The position numbers and the translations under genes were made by a program. A stretch of DNA of 64,000 nt from Parelaphostrongylus tenuis. Lineage: Eukaryota > Nematoda > Chromadorea > Rhabditida > Metastrongylidae. Each line of letters begins with the position of its first letter. The stretch's first letter is position 1. The notes under the pieces are model-generated. The model ran no database searches, was not told the origin of the DNA, and worked only from the letters and a program-made list of their open reading frames with translations. Positions 1 to 13,585 of this stretch are shown here, one piece after another. The stretch spans positions 1-64,000 of the forward strand of contig JAHQIW010000049.1 of the NCBI GenBank assembly GCA_019055375.1. Reading direction: 5' to 3'.

Positions 1-3000
1 TATCGGATGCGGAATCCAATTGTACCATCTGATTGCTGGCATGGAGATCTATCTAAAAATAATCACATCTTGGCTGAAACGTGTAAAAGCGCACAGAGAA
101 TTCATGTTGAACATAATCACTGATGATACGCTTTATTACAGTATAGCACCACTTTTTACGTCATTACTCAGTCTGTTTCTATCGGATCCGGAATCCAATA
201 GTACCATCTGATTGCTGGCATCGAGATCTATCTAAAAATAATCGCATCTTGCTGAAACGTGTAAAAGCGCACAGAGAATTCATGTTGAACAATAATCACT
301 GAATGATACGCTTTATTACAGTATAGCACCACTTTTTACGTCATTACTCAGTCTGTTTCTTTTGGATCCGGAATCCAATAGTACCATCTGATTGCTGGCA
401 TCGAGATCTATCTAAAAATAATCGCATCTTGGCTGAAACGTGTAAAAGCGCACAGAGAATTCATGTTGAACAATAATCACTGATGATACGCTTTATTACA
501 GTATAGCACCATTTTTTACGTCATTACTCAGTCTGTTTCTTTTGGATCCGGAATCCAGTAGTACCATCTGATTGCTGGCATCGAGATCTATCTAAAAATA
601 ATCGCATCTTGGCTGAAACGTGTAAAAGCGCACAGAGAATTCATGTTGAACAATAATCACTGATGATACGCTTTATTACAGTATAGCACCACTTTTTTAC
701 GTCATTACTCAGTCTGTTTCTATCGGATCCGGAATCCAATAGTACCATCTGATTGCTGGCATCGAGATCTATCTAAAAATAATCACATCTTGGCTGAAAC
801 GTGTAAAAGCGCACAGAGAATTCATGTTGAACATAATCACTGATGATACGCTTTATTACAGTATAGCACCACTTTTTACGTCATTACTCAGTCTGTTTCT
901 ATCGGATGCGGAATCCAATAGTACCATCTGATTGCTGGCATCGAGATCTATCTAAAAATAATCGCATCTTGCTGAAACGTGTAAAAGCGCACAGAGAATT
1001 CATGTTGAACAATAATCACTGATGATACGCTTTATTACAGTATAGCACCACTTTTTACGTCATTACTCAGTCTGTTTCTTTCGGATCCGGAATCCAATGT
1101 ACCATCTGATTGCTGGCATCGAGATCTATCTAAAATAATCGCATCTTGCTGAAACGTGTAAAAGCGCACAGAGAATTCATGTTGAACAATAATCACTGAT
1201 GATACGCTTTATCTACAGTATAGCACCACTTTTTACGTCATTACTCAGTCTGTTTCTATCGGATCCGGAATCCAATAGTACCATCTGATTGCTGGCATCG
1301 AGATCTATCTAAAAATAATCGCATCTTGGCTGAAACGTGTAAAAGCGCACAGAGAATTCATGTTGAACAATAATCACTGATGATACGCTTTATTACAGTA
1401 TAGCACCACTTTTTACGTCATTACTCAGTCTGTTTCTTTCGGATCCGGAATCCAATAGTACCATCTGATTGCTGGCATCGAGATCTATCTAAAAATAATC
1501 GCATCTTGGCTGAAACGTGTAAAAGCGCACAGAGAATTCATGTTGAACAATAATCACTGATGATACGCTTTATTACAGTATAGCACCATTTTTTACGTCA
1601 TTACTCAGTCTGTTTCTATCGGATCCGGAATCCAATTGTACCATCTGATTGCTGGCATCGAGATCTATCTAAAAATAATCGCATCTTGGCTGAAACGTGT
1701 AAAAGCGCACAGAGAATTCATGTTGAACAATAATCACTGATGATACGCTTTATTACAGTATAGCACCATTTTTTACGTCATTACTCAGTCTGTTTCTATC
1801 GGATGCGGAATCCAATAGTACCATCTGATTGCTGGCATCGAGATCTATCTAAAAATAATCGCATCTTGGCTGAAACGTGTAAAAGCGCACAGAGAATTCA
1901 TGTTGAACAATAATCACTGATGATACGCTTTATTACAGTATAGCACCATTTTTACGTCATTACTCAGTCTGTTTCTTTCGGATCCGGAATCCAATAGTAC
2001 CATCTGATTGCTGGCATCGAGATCTATCTAAAAATAATCGCATCTTGGCTGAAACGTGTAAAAGCGCACAGAGAATTCATGTTGAACAATAATCACTGAT
2101 GATACGCTTTATTACAGTATAGCACCATTTTTTACGTCATTACTCAGTCTGTTTCTTTCGGATCCGGAATCCAATAGTACCATCTGATTGCTGGCATCGA
2201 GATCTATCTAAAAATAATCGCATCTTGGCTGAAACGTGTAAAAGCGCACAGAGAATTCATGTTGAACAATAATCACTGATGATACGCTTTATTACAGTAT
2301 AGCACCATTTTTTACGTCATTACTCAGTCTGTTTCTTTCGGATCCGGAATCCAATAGTACCATCTGATTGCTGGCATGGAGATCTATCTAAAAATAATCG
2401 CATCTTGGCTGAAACGTGTAAAAGCGCACAGAGAATTCATGTTGAACAATAATCACTGATGATACGCTTTATTACAGTATAGCACCATTTTTTACGTCAT
2501 TACTCAGTCTGTTTCTATCGGATGCGGAATCCAATTGTACCATCTGATTGCTGGCATCGAGATCTATCTAAAAATAATCGCATCTTGGCTGAAACGTGTA
2601 AAAGCGCACAGAGAATTCATGTTGAACAATAATCACTGATGATACGCTTTATTACAGTATAGCACCACTTTTTTACGTCATTACTCAGTCTGTTTCTTTG
2701 GATCCGGAATCCAATAGTACCATCTGATTGCTGGCATCGAGATCTATCTAAAAATAATCGCATCTTGGCTGAAACGTGTAAAAGCGCACAGAGAATTCAT
2801 GTTGAACAATAATCACTGATGATACGCTTTATTACAGTATAGCACCATTTTTACGTCATTACTCAGTCTGTTTCTTTCGGATCCGGAATCCAATAGTACC
2901 ATCTGATTGCTGGCATCGAGATCTATCTAAAAATAATCGCATCTTGGCTGAAACGTGTAAAAGCGCACAGAGAATTCATGTTGAACAATAATCACTGATG

Positions 3001-6000
3001 ATACGCTTTATTACAGTATAGCACCACTTTTTACGTCATTACTCAGTCTGTTTCTTTTGGATCCGGAATCCAATAGTACCATCTGATTGCTGGCATCGAG
3101 ATCTATCTAAAAATAATCGCATCTTGGCTGAAACGTGTAAAAGCGCACAGAGAATTCATGTTGAACAATAATCACTGATGGTACGCTTTATTACAGTATA
3201 GCACCACTTTTTACGTCATTACTCAGTCTGTTTCTTTTGGATCCGGAATCCAATAGTACCATCTGATTGCTGGCATCGAGATCTATCTAAAAATAATCGC
3301 ATCTTGGCTGAAACGTGTAAAAGCGCACAGAGAATTCATGTTGAACAATAATCACTGATGATACGCTTTATTACAGTATAGCACCATTTTTTACGTCATT
3401 ACTCAGTCTGTTTCTTTCGGATCCGGAATCCAATAGTACCATCTGATTGCTGGCATCGAGATCTATCTAAAAATAATCGCATCTTGGCTGAAACGTGTAA
3501 AAGCGCACAGAGAATTCATGTTGAACAATAATCACTGATGGTACGCTTTATTACAGTATAGCACCACTTTTTACGTCATTACTCAGTCTGTTTCTTTCGG
3601 ATCCGGAATCCAATAGTACCATCTGATTGCTGGCATCGAGATCTATCTAAAATAATCGCATCTTGGCTGAAACGTGTAAAAGCGCACAGAGAATTCATGT
3701 TGAACAATAATCACTGATGATACGCTTTATTACAGTATAGCACCATTTTTTACGTCATTACTCAGTCTGTTTCTATCGGATCCGGAATCCAATTGTACCA
3801 TCTGATTGCTGGCATCGAGATCTATCTAAAAATAATCGCATCTTGGCTGAAACGTGTAAAAGCGCACAGAGAATTCATGTTGAACAATAATCACTGATGA
3901 TACGCTTTATTACAGTATAGCACCATTTTTTACGTCATTACTCAGTCTGTTTCTTTTGGATCCGGAATCCAATAGTACCATCTGATTGCTGGCATCGAGA
4001 TCTATCTAAAAATAATCGCATCTTGGCTGAAACGTGTAAAAGCGCACAGAGAATTCATGTTGAACAATATCACTGATGGTACGCTTTATCATAGTATAGC
4101 ACCACTTTTTACGTCATTACTCAGTCTGTTTCTTTTGGATCCGGAATCCAATAGTACCATCTGATTGCTGGCATCGAGATCTATCTAAAAATAATCGCAT
4201 CTTGGCTGAAACGTGTAAAAGCGCACAGAGAATTCATGTTGAACAATAATCACTGATGATACGCTTTATTACAGTATAGCACCATTTTTTACGTCATTAC
4301 TCAGTCTGTTTCTTTTGGATCCGGAATCCAATAGTACCATCTGATTGCTGGCATCGAGATCTATCTAAAAATAATCGCATCTTGGCTGAAACGTGTAAAA
4401 GCGCACAGAGAATTCATGTTGAACAATAATCACTGATGATACGCTTTATTACAGTATAGCACCACTTTTTACGTCATTACTCAGTCTGTTTCTTTTGGAT
4501 CCGGAATCCAATAGTACCATCTGATTGCTGGCATCGAGATCTATCTAAAAATAATCGCATCTTGGCTGAAACGTGTAAAAGCGCACAGAGAATTCATGTT
4601 GAACAATAATCACTGATGATACGCTTTATTACAGTATAGCACCATTTTTTACGTCATTACTCAGTCTGTTTCTTTCGGATCCGGAATCCAATAGTACCAT
4701 CTGATTGCTGGCATCGAGATCTATCTAAAAATAATCGCATCTTGGCTGAAACGTGTAAAAGCGCACAGAGAATTCATGTTGAACAATAATCACTGATGAT
4801 ACGCTTTATTACAGTATAGCACCATTTTTTACGTCATTACTCAGTCTGTTTCTATCGGATGCGGAATCCAATAGTACCATCTGATTGCTGGCATCGAGAT
4901 CTATCTAAAAATAATCGCATCTTGGCTGAAACGTGTAAAAGCGCACAGAGAATTCATCTTGAATGATACACTGATGGTACGCTTTATTACAGTATAGCAC
5001 CACTTTTTACGTCATTACTCAGTCTGTTTCTTTTGGATCCGGAATCCAATAGTACCATCTGATTGCTGGCATCGAGATCTATCTAAAAATAATCGCATCT
5101 TGGCTGAAACGTGTAAAAGCGCACAGAGAATTCATGTTGAACAATAATCACTGATGATACGCTTTATTACAGTATAGCACCACTTTTTTACGTCATTACT
5201 CAGTCTGTTTCTTTTGGATCCGGAATCCAATAGTACCATCTGATTGCTGGCATCGAGATCTATCTAAAAATAATCGCATCTTGGCTGAAACGTGTAAAAG
5301 CGCACAGAGAATTCATGTTGAACAATAATCACTGATGATACGCTTTATTACAGTATAGCACCATTTTTTACGTCATTACTCAGCCTGTTTCTATCGGATG
5401 CGGAATCCAATTGTACCATCTGATTGCTGGCATCGAGATCTATCTAAAAATAATCGCATCTTGGCTGAAACGTGTAAAAGCGCGCAGAGAATTCATGTTG
5501 AACAATAATCACTGATGATACGCTTTATCATAGTATAGCACCACTTTTTACGTCATTACTCAGTCTGTTCTATCGGATGCGGAATCCAATTGTACCATCT
5601 GATTGCTGGCATCGAGATCTATCTAAAAATAATCGCATCTTAGCTGAAACGTGTAAAAGCGCAGAGAGAATTCATGTTGAACAATAATCACTGATGATAC
5701 GCTTTACTACAGTATAGCACAACTTTTTACGTCATTACTCAGTCTGTTTCTTTTGGATCCGAAATCCAATAGTACCATCTGATTGCTGGCATCGAGATCT
5801 ATCTAAAAATAATCGCATCTTGGCTGAAACGTGTAAAAGCGCACAGAGAATTCATGTTGAACAATAATCACTGATGATACGCTTTATTGTAGTATAGCAC
5901 CACTTCTTACGTCATTACTCAGTCTGTTTCTTTCGGATCCGGAATCCAATAGTACCATCTGATTGCTGGCATCGAGATCTATCTAAAAATAATCGCATCT

Positions 6001-9000
6001 TGGCTGAAACGTGTAAAAGCGCACAGAGAATTCATGTTGAACAATAATCACTGATGATACGCTTTATTACAGTATAGCACCATTTTTTACGTCATTACTC
6101 AGTCTGTTTCTATCGGATGCGGAATCCAATAGTACCATCTGATTGCTGGCATCGAGATCTATCTAAAAATAATCGCATCTTGGCTGAAACGTGTAAAAGC
6201 GCACAGAGAATTCATGTTGAACAATAATCACTGATGATACGCTTTATTACAGTATAGCACCACTTTTTACGTCATTACTCAGTCTGTTTCTTTTGGATCC
6301 GGAATCCAATAGTACCATCTGATTGCTGGCATCGAGATCTATCTAAAAATAATCGCATCTTGGCTGAAACGTGTAAAAGCGCACAGAGAATTCATGTTGA
6401 ACAATAATCACTGATGATACGCTTTATTACAGTATAGCACCACTTTTTTACGTCATTACTCAGTCTGTTTCTTTCGGATCCGGAATCCAATAGTACCATC
6501 TGATTGCTGGCATCGAGATCTATCTAAAAATAATCGCATCTTGGCTGAAACGTGTAAAAGCGCACAGAGAATTCATGTTGAACAATAATCACTGATGATA
6601 CGCTTTATTACAGTATAGCACCACTTTTTACGTCATTACTCAGTCTGTTTCTTTCGGATCCGGAATCCAATAGTACCATCTGATTGCTGGCATCGAGATC
6701 TATCTAAAAATAATCGCATCTTGGCTGAAACGTGTAAAAGCGCACAGAGAATTCATGTTGAACAATAATCACTGATGATACGCTTTATTACAGTATAGCA
6801 CCACTTTTTACGTCATTACTCAGTCTGTTTCTTTTGGATCCGGAATCCAATAGTACCATCTGATTGCTGGCATCGAGATCTATCTAAAAATAATCGCATC
6901 TTGGCTGAAACGTGTAAAAGCGCACAGAGAATTCATGTTGAACAATAATCACTGATGATACGCTTTATTACAGTATAGCACCATTTTTTACGTCATTACT
7001 CAGTCTGTTTCTATCGGATCCGGAATCCAATAGTACCATCTGATTGCTGGCATCGAGATCTATCTAAAAATAATCGCATCTTGGCTGAAACGTGTAAAAG
7101 CGCACAGAGAATTCATGTTGAACAATAATCACTGATGATACGCTTTATTACAGTATAGCACCACTTTTTACGTCATTACTCAGTCTGTTTCTTTTGGATC
7201 CGGAATCCAATAGTACCATCTGATTGCTGGCATCGAGATCTATCTAAAAATAATCGCATCTTGGCTGAAACGTGTAAAAGCGCACAGAGAATTCATGTTG
7301 AACAATAATCACTGATGATACGCTTTATTACAGTATAGCACCATTTTTTACGTCATTACTCAGTCTGTTTCTATCGGATCCGGAATCCAATAGTACCATC
7401 TGATTGCTGGCATCGAGATCTATCTAAAAATAATCGCATCTTGGCTGAAACGTGTAAAAGCGCACAGAGAATTCATGTTGAACAATAATCACTGATGATA
7501 CGCTTTATTACAGTATAGCACCACTTTTTACGTCATTACTCAGTCTGTTTCTTTTGGATCCGGAATCCAATAGTACCATCTGATTGCTGGCATCGAGATC
7601 TATCTAAAAATAATCGCATCTTGGCTGAAACGTGTAAAAGCGCACAGAGAATTCATGTTGAACAATAATCACTGATGATACGCTTTATTACAGTATAGCA
7701 CCATTTTTTACGTCATTACTCAGTCTGTTTCTTTTCGGATCCGGAATCCAATAGTACCATCTGATTGCTGGCATCGAGATCTATCTAAAAATAATCGCAT
7801 CTTGCTGAAACGTGTAAAAGCGCACAGAGAATTCATGTTGAACAATAATCACTGATGATACGCTTTATTACAGTATAGCACCACTTTTTACGTCATTACT
7901 CAGTCTGTTTCTTTCGGATCCGGAATCCAATAGTACCATCTGATTGCTGGCATCGAGATCTATCTAAAAATAATCGCATCTTGGCTGAAACGTGTAAAAG
8001 CGCACAGAGAATTCATGTTGAACAATAATCACTGATGATACGCTTTATTACAGTATAGCACCATTTTTTACGTCATTACTCAGTCTGTTTCTATCGGATC
8101 CGGAATCCAATAGTACCATCTGATTGCTGGCATCGAGATCTATCTAAAAATAATCGCATCTTGGCTGAAACGTGTAAAAGCGCACAGAGAATTCATGTTG
8201 AACAATAATCACTGATGATACGCTTTATTACAGTATAGCACCACTTTTTACGTCATTACTCAGTCTGTTTCTTTCGGATCCGGAATCCAATAGTACCATC
8301 TGATTGCTGGCATCGAGATCTATCTAAAAATAATCGCATCTTGGCTGAAACGTGTAAAAGCGCACAGAGAATTCATGTTGAACAATAATCACTGATGATA
8401 CGCTTTATTACAGTATAGCACCACTTTTTACGTCATTACTCAGTCTGTTTCTTTTGGATCCGGAATCCAATAGTACCATCTGATTGCTGGCATCGAGATC
8501 TATCTAAAAATAATCGCATCTTGGCTGAAACGTGTAAAAGCGCACAGAGAATTCATGTTGAACAATAATCACTGATGATACGCTTTATTACAGTATAGCA
8601 CCATTTTTTACGTCATTACTCAGTCTGTTTCTATCGGATCCGGAATCCAATAGTACCATCTGATTGCTGGCATCGAGATCTATCTAAAAATAATCGCATC
8701 TTGGCTGAAACGTGTAAAAGCGCACAGAGAATTCATGTTGAACAATAATCACTGATGATACGCTTTATCATAGTATAGCACCACTTTTTTACGTCACTAC
8801 TCAGTCTGTTTCTTTGGATCCGGAATCCAATAGTACCATCTGATTGCTGGCATCGAGATCTATCTAAAAATAATCGCATCTTAGCTGAAACGTGTAAAAG
8901 CGCACAGAGAATTCATGTTGAACAATAATCACTGATGATACGCTTTATTACAGTATAGCACCACTTTTTACGTCATTACTCAGTCTGTTTCTTTCGGATC

Positions 9001-9190
9001 CGGAATCCAATAGTACCATCTGATTGCTGGCATCGAGATCTATCTAAAAATAATCGCATCTTGCTGAAACGTGTAAAGCGCACAGAGAATTCATGTTGAA
9101 CAATAATCACTGATGATACGCTTTATTAGCATTATAGGCACCATTTTTTTACGTCATTCTCAGCCTGTTTCTATCGGATGCGGAATCCAA
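1..9190. repeat. Tandem satellite array, ~180-bp monomer, ~51 copies
   Basis: Head-to-tail monomers follow each other with a period of 180 bp; for example the GGATCCGGAATCC unit boundary recurs at 3061 and 3241, with occasional 1-2 bp slips. Nearly every copy keeps a BamHI-like GGATCC (or GGATGC), a BglII-like AGATCT and an EcoRI-like GAATTC. Copies are very similar, with most differences at two places: CACCAC versus CACCAT before the T-run, and CTATCGG, CTTTCGG or CTTTTGG at the unit junction. A 63-residue open frame in the first copy is a by-product of the repeat and not a gene. The left end of the array is outside the window. Clade V nematodes have holocentric chromosomes, so a centromere role cannot be assumed from monomer length. 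The name and chromosomal position of this satellite are unknown to me. Confidence 0.98.
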
Positions 9191-9215
9191 TTGGCACCAA
9201 AAAATATCTATCTAA
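9060..9215. repeat. Degenerate right edge of the satellite array
   Basis: The last complete monomer carries several small insertions and deletions: a lost G in the CTTGGCTG segment, AAAGCG for AAAAGCG, an altered TTACAGTATAGC segment and an extended T-run. The partial unit after 9180 matches as far as GGAATCCAATTG and then breaks into unrelated sequence; a remnant resembling ATCTATCTA is visible near 9206-9215. Decay at the edge with near-identical interior copies is the usual pattern where unequal exchange homogenises only the interior. Confidence 0.85.
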
Positions 9216-12200
9216 CAGTCTGAAAGTTGTCAGCTGGCAATTCCGAAATTCAAGGTACCCCTACCAAAGATAAATACATAAAAAAAAAAGTAATCCTCCC
9301 AATCCTTCCACGTTGTCCGCGGGGAGCCTCATTCTCTGCTCGACACATGACGCGAGGTAGCATCGTGGAATGTCAAAAGGGTTAAAAAGACACTGTTATC
9401 TCAAATACTCCTCCGCAATACACAGAAACCTCAACAGACAACACAGAACAAAGCCCTTTAAAACTAGAAAGCCATCTCAACTTTGAACGGTGAGACAAAC
9501 CCTCCGCTCAGCCCGCCGACACACAAAAACGGACCGCCCAGTTTAAGAATGACTTCCACGATCGCCCATAAAGAGAACCCTTACGCCCCAAATGGATTGG
9601 GGCTTTCGAGGTGGGGACTCCGCCCAAGCGGCCACTCCGGCAAAACACCTGCCGCGGTGAAGGGATAATCTCCCAGGCAATTTCTCACCAGCCGAGAATC
9701 TAGACCCTCGCACGTACCGAAGCCCCACAGCCCAAGGAACAATGTCCGCTCCCCAGCGAAAGAAGAGCCCAATCACTCCCTCATCTCGGTGGAGCCAGAA
9801 ATCATGTCGTCGTTCTCCTGCCTCACCAATTAAGGTAAAAACTCACTAGAACGAGCCTTCTCCACCTTCTCCAAGCCACAAGGTCGGATCAGTAAACGAC
9901 AAATAATATTCTCTACAAAAACGCAAACCAACTATCACCGTAAATGCAGATGATCACTCCCAGAATTCATGACATTACGTACACAGAATTTCCTCTTTCT
10001 CCAAGCCGATCACACAAAACGGCCATGATTTACCGAATTCACACGACACAACCAACAATCCTCTCATTTCTCTAAATTAACTAGGTTAACAACATAAAAA
10101 AATTCTCGCGAATCAGCCCACCCTAACCGACAGCACCGGGCCCCACGCACTGCTCAGTCCTCACATCCGTCCACACGCGCGCCCCCCAACCCCTCGTTCT
10201 CCGAATGGCAGTCCGGGCGCACGTCCCCAAGCCGTCGCCGCCGCCCTTCTACCTCTTACAATTCCCTCTCCTTTCTGTTTGACTTCTTTCTTGTAGAACG
10301 CGTTTCACAGTCCAAGTATCTCGTTTCCCACACCCGGTCCACTCGCATGATCATCTATACCCCACATACTTTCTACTGGTATCGTCCTTGTAGCGGGAGC
10401 ACATTCATTTTACTACACACTACTCGATCCTCCCTTACATATCTCTTTTCCATCGAAAAATTTTTTTTACTTTCTCTCTTATTTTCAGTCTCTTCATCCC
10501 AAATATTTTCATTTTCCGCTCAAACACCCGCCACCTCACGTCCACGCTACTTGCGCGACTTACCACGCGCCAGCCACTCAACACTTCTGCCCCCACAGAC
10601 GACCCATTGACCCCTCACAACCCCCCTTGACCACCAAACGTTAACCACACATCAGCACTCTACGACCGTCGCTATATTATTTTCTGTATTTGAGCATCGC
10701 TTTATCGTTTTCCATAAACAAAAAAGTACAATTAGTCTCTTAAGCTCAATTATCTACATAATACAACATTAAATACATAGAAACAAAAAAAAAAAAGACA
10801 GAATCATTTTCATTTTTTTGTTTTCTTCTCTCTTATTCTTCTTTTTTTTTTTTTCTCTTTTTTATTTTATATCTATGGAAGTAATAAGCCCCGGGACCAC
10901 TGAAATATTATGAACTATACGGGAGGACTACTACGAGCGGTGTGCATGGATTGGTCTCATAAGCACCTCAATGAAGGACAACCGGGAGAATACAGCCCGG
11001 ATCCCATCTCCCCATCTCCCGTGCAAGCCGTAGCACTCTCGGCAGCCCGAGCGAAAGGGGCTCCGCGTTATATTACACGCAACCGGCGAGGGAGAAGAGC
11101 GGATCTCGACAGGTGGGCTTCAGACTGGAAAGCGCGCCAGTGGCTTCTCACTGCAGAACAGATTTCTCATGATCACGTATCGGTAAACACCGCAAAACAC
11201 CAGTTAGCGTAACCAGATCTCTATCATCAGAATAGCAAACGTCCGCGAAGGGGTTGGGTGGGGATTTGGTTATATGTGCGGTTAGGGATAAACATTAAAA
11301 CAACAGGGGGGGTGGAAGGTTAAGGGAGAGGGGGGGGTGGAATTGTGAGGGATTCCAAAGTGCGATATAGAAAAGAAAGGAGGGGGGGATGTATTTGGGT
11401 AGAGATCTCACACATAGATATTCCTCGAATCGAATTCAGATGTCGGAAACATGCTCAGAAGCGTACCCCCCCCCCCCAATACGCCGGCTCACGACTCCCA
11501 CACCTAGGAACATGGTGCGCTCAGGACCTGGACTGCCAGGAACAGGGGCGACTGGTGCCCTCTGGTGTCCACGACAGTGATTTGCGTTAGGGGTGGACTT
11601 GCGCATCTCCGTTCTTCTCTAGAGTCAAGATAACTAGGGGAATGCCACTGGCGGCTGACTGGAGTAGTTAACATTCTCGGGTCTCATAAGAGCTCTCGGA
11701 TGTGTCGTAGTGGTTCCTAGTGGAGCCCGCCACCGGAGCGGGCGCTGGGACGACAAGGCAACGGCTGGGGGTTTCGGCGGCGCCTCGGGAGATGGGTCGG
11801 GGTCAGTGGAGCGCAGCGTTAGCGGCGCGGGGGAGTGGCGTGGGGCTCAGTCGGGCTGTCTCGCATGTATGACGTTGCACCGGAGTTATGGGGCGGAGAC
11901 GTGTCGCCGTAAGGATGTTATCTCACCGCTCCTCTCCCTAAAAACCACCCCCGTTCTCCACCTCACATCTCTGCCTATGTTGGCTTATCGCGGCGAGTAG
12001 GCTAGACCGCGGCTGCCTCGCTTCTCGCTCACGTGCGTTCCCCTCACACCCGGAACCACACTCAAACCCTTACTCCGCAGACTCCACCTCCAGGTGTAAG
12101 AAAACTCCCGCCCCGACCGCCCCCCCCCCATTTCTCGCTGGCCCACCCCCCCGGAGCACATTGCCCTGAAACACAACAGTCAAAGCAAAGCCCCACAACA

Positions 12201-12680
12201 TCGTTTTCTCCTCTTCTCATCGCACCAACATCGTACTCACCTCCCGTCAACCCCGCGATCACTCCCCCAGTCATCGGGTGGTCCTTAACTTAATTCGGAT
12301 CGCGTCCATAAATCGCCGCCTACTTCTCTCACCCCGCGTACATTAATCTCTCCTAGCAGATACTCGACATAGTTCCGGCTCCAGCCTGGCATTCACAAGA
12401 TGTTCTGGTACGCAAAAAATGGGCGCCTGAACGAGGCTCGTTCTCAGCGCCTGTCCTCGGGCTCCACTTGCTCTACCATGTATAACGATGATCAGAATTC
12501 TCCACCCCCCCTTCATGATCGTGCAAGCATTCTCCTCGGTTCAATCACACGCTCCGATCCGTCACCACCCGCCGACACGCCAGTCTCCAATATTCGCCTC
12601 TTACCTTTAGGCCGGTCCTCACGGCAACCTATTGAGTTCTCCCTAGTCGCCCCACATGCTCTCCTCACTGCCAGGTCCTA
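9216..12680. other. GC-rich block of unknown origin, no gene recognised
   Basis: This block differs strongly in base composition from everything to its right. The plus strand is C-rich from about 9280 to 10640, AT-rich with poly-A and poly-T runs around 10680-10870, G-rich from about 10880 to 11900, then C-rich again to about 12670. It includes homopolymer runs such as the C-run near 11466. Short open frames occur on both strands, as expected of GC-rich DNA with few stop codons; none shows a family motif I recognise. It could be a locally GC-rich intergenic region, a transferred or contaminating fragment, or an assembly join next to the satellite. The sequence alone does not decide. Confidence 0.6.
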
Positions 12681-13510
12681 GACATTTTTTTGAAGTTTCT
12701 CAAAAATTTGCTCTATTCACCCAATGAGTACTTATGAGTATCACGAAGTCTAAGGCAATTTGAAAATCTAGTGGAAGAAAAATTCGATTAGTCATTTGCC
12801 ACTTTTTTGATGAATAGACATATTTTTATTATTGTACAATATTTTTATTTCACGATGATCAACACTTCGGCAGATTTGGCCTTCTTGAGAGCCTCGAAAA
12901 TCAAGTTGACACGCAGTCTACGCAGCCAAATCTTCCATGACCCAAAAAGACATCTTGGAAATCCAGTGTCTATAGCAGATAAAGTGCCTCATTGGACACT
13001 CACCGTACTCTATGATGGAGATCACCTCTGATAGAAATTTGCACCTATCGATAGAGACCATTCGCGAAGAGCTTACATGGAAATGTGCCTTCTCCAGGAG
13101 AAGACATCAATCTGAGATAATCTGTGAGGTCTTACGTGATCACCAAGCACTTCTCATTGCTTTTCGTCATATATGGGAATTATCCAAAATGAGCTTATGC
13201 TCTGAGCTTTCGGATTCCTGCTCAGCGATGAACATTCTTTTATATCAAAAATGTCTCCGTTAGCTGCATACGCACGGAGCTTGATTTGATTTGTCCTCAC
13301 ACGTATTACAAGAAATCAGGTACACTGTACCCGAATCCATACATCATTGCCCCTCTCTGCTAGGGCAAATTATGCAACCGCTAGTTGAATAAGTGGATTG
13401 CGCATCAACTTGACCTTTGAGGCTTTGATGAAGGCCAATTCTCCCGAAACCATAGCTGTTCGTGAAACAAACATTGTAGCAACTGTGCTTGTCAAGAAAA
13501 CTGTAAATTA
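12681..13510. other. Intergenic, upstream of the lactamase-like gene
   Basis: Composition returns to AT-rich at about 12680. Short open frames at 12807-13031 and 13012-13263 show no recognisable domain and no supporting splice structure. This interval should contain the promoter of the gene starting near 13.51-13.59 kb, but I see no element that can be named with confidence. Confidence 0.5.
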
Positions 13511-13585
13511 ATGATCAATAGAAGCCATAGAAAGTCTGTACTGGGAATCGTTTTTGTTTTCCTAGGCTCACAACACCGGGTTGCC
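13511..13585 (+). other. Alternative in-frame N-terminal extension of the lactamase-like gene
   Basis: An upstream ATG at 13511 is in frame with the ATG at 13586 and would add 25 residues, including a hydrophobic stretch SVLGIVFVFLG that could act as a signal peptide or membrane anchor. It overlaps a strong 3' splice acceptor at 13561-13565, which argues that in spliced messages this stretch is intronic or outron sequence. Both starts remain possible. Confidence 0.35.
13552..13566 (+). promoter_or_regulatory. Putative spliced-leader trans-splice acceptor
   Basis: A pyrimidine tract TTTTTGTTTTCCTAG ends at 13565 and is followed, 20 nt downstream, by the ATG at 13586. In nematodes such an acceptor with no upstream donor marks addition of a spliced leader. 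That it is trans-spliced and not a cis acceptor for a missed upstream exon is inference. Confidence 0.45.

Noticed and set aside
1..9190. Short direct repeats at regular spacing that could suggest a CRISPR array
   Set aside because: The whole 180-bp unit repeats without unique spacers, and the context is eukaryotic; it is a satellite.
9483..12681. Many overlapping open frames of 60-100 codons in the GC-rich block
   Set aside because: They occur on both strands in GC-rich DNA with few stops, show no known motifs and have no splice support.
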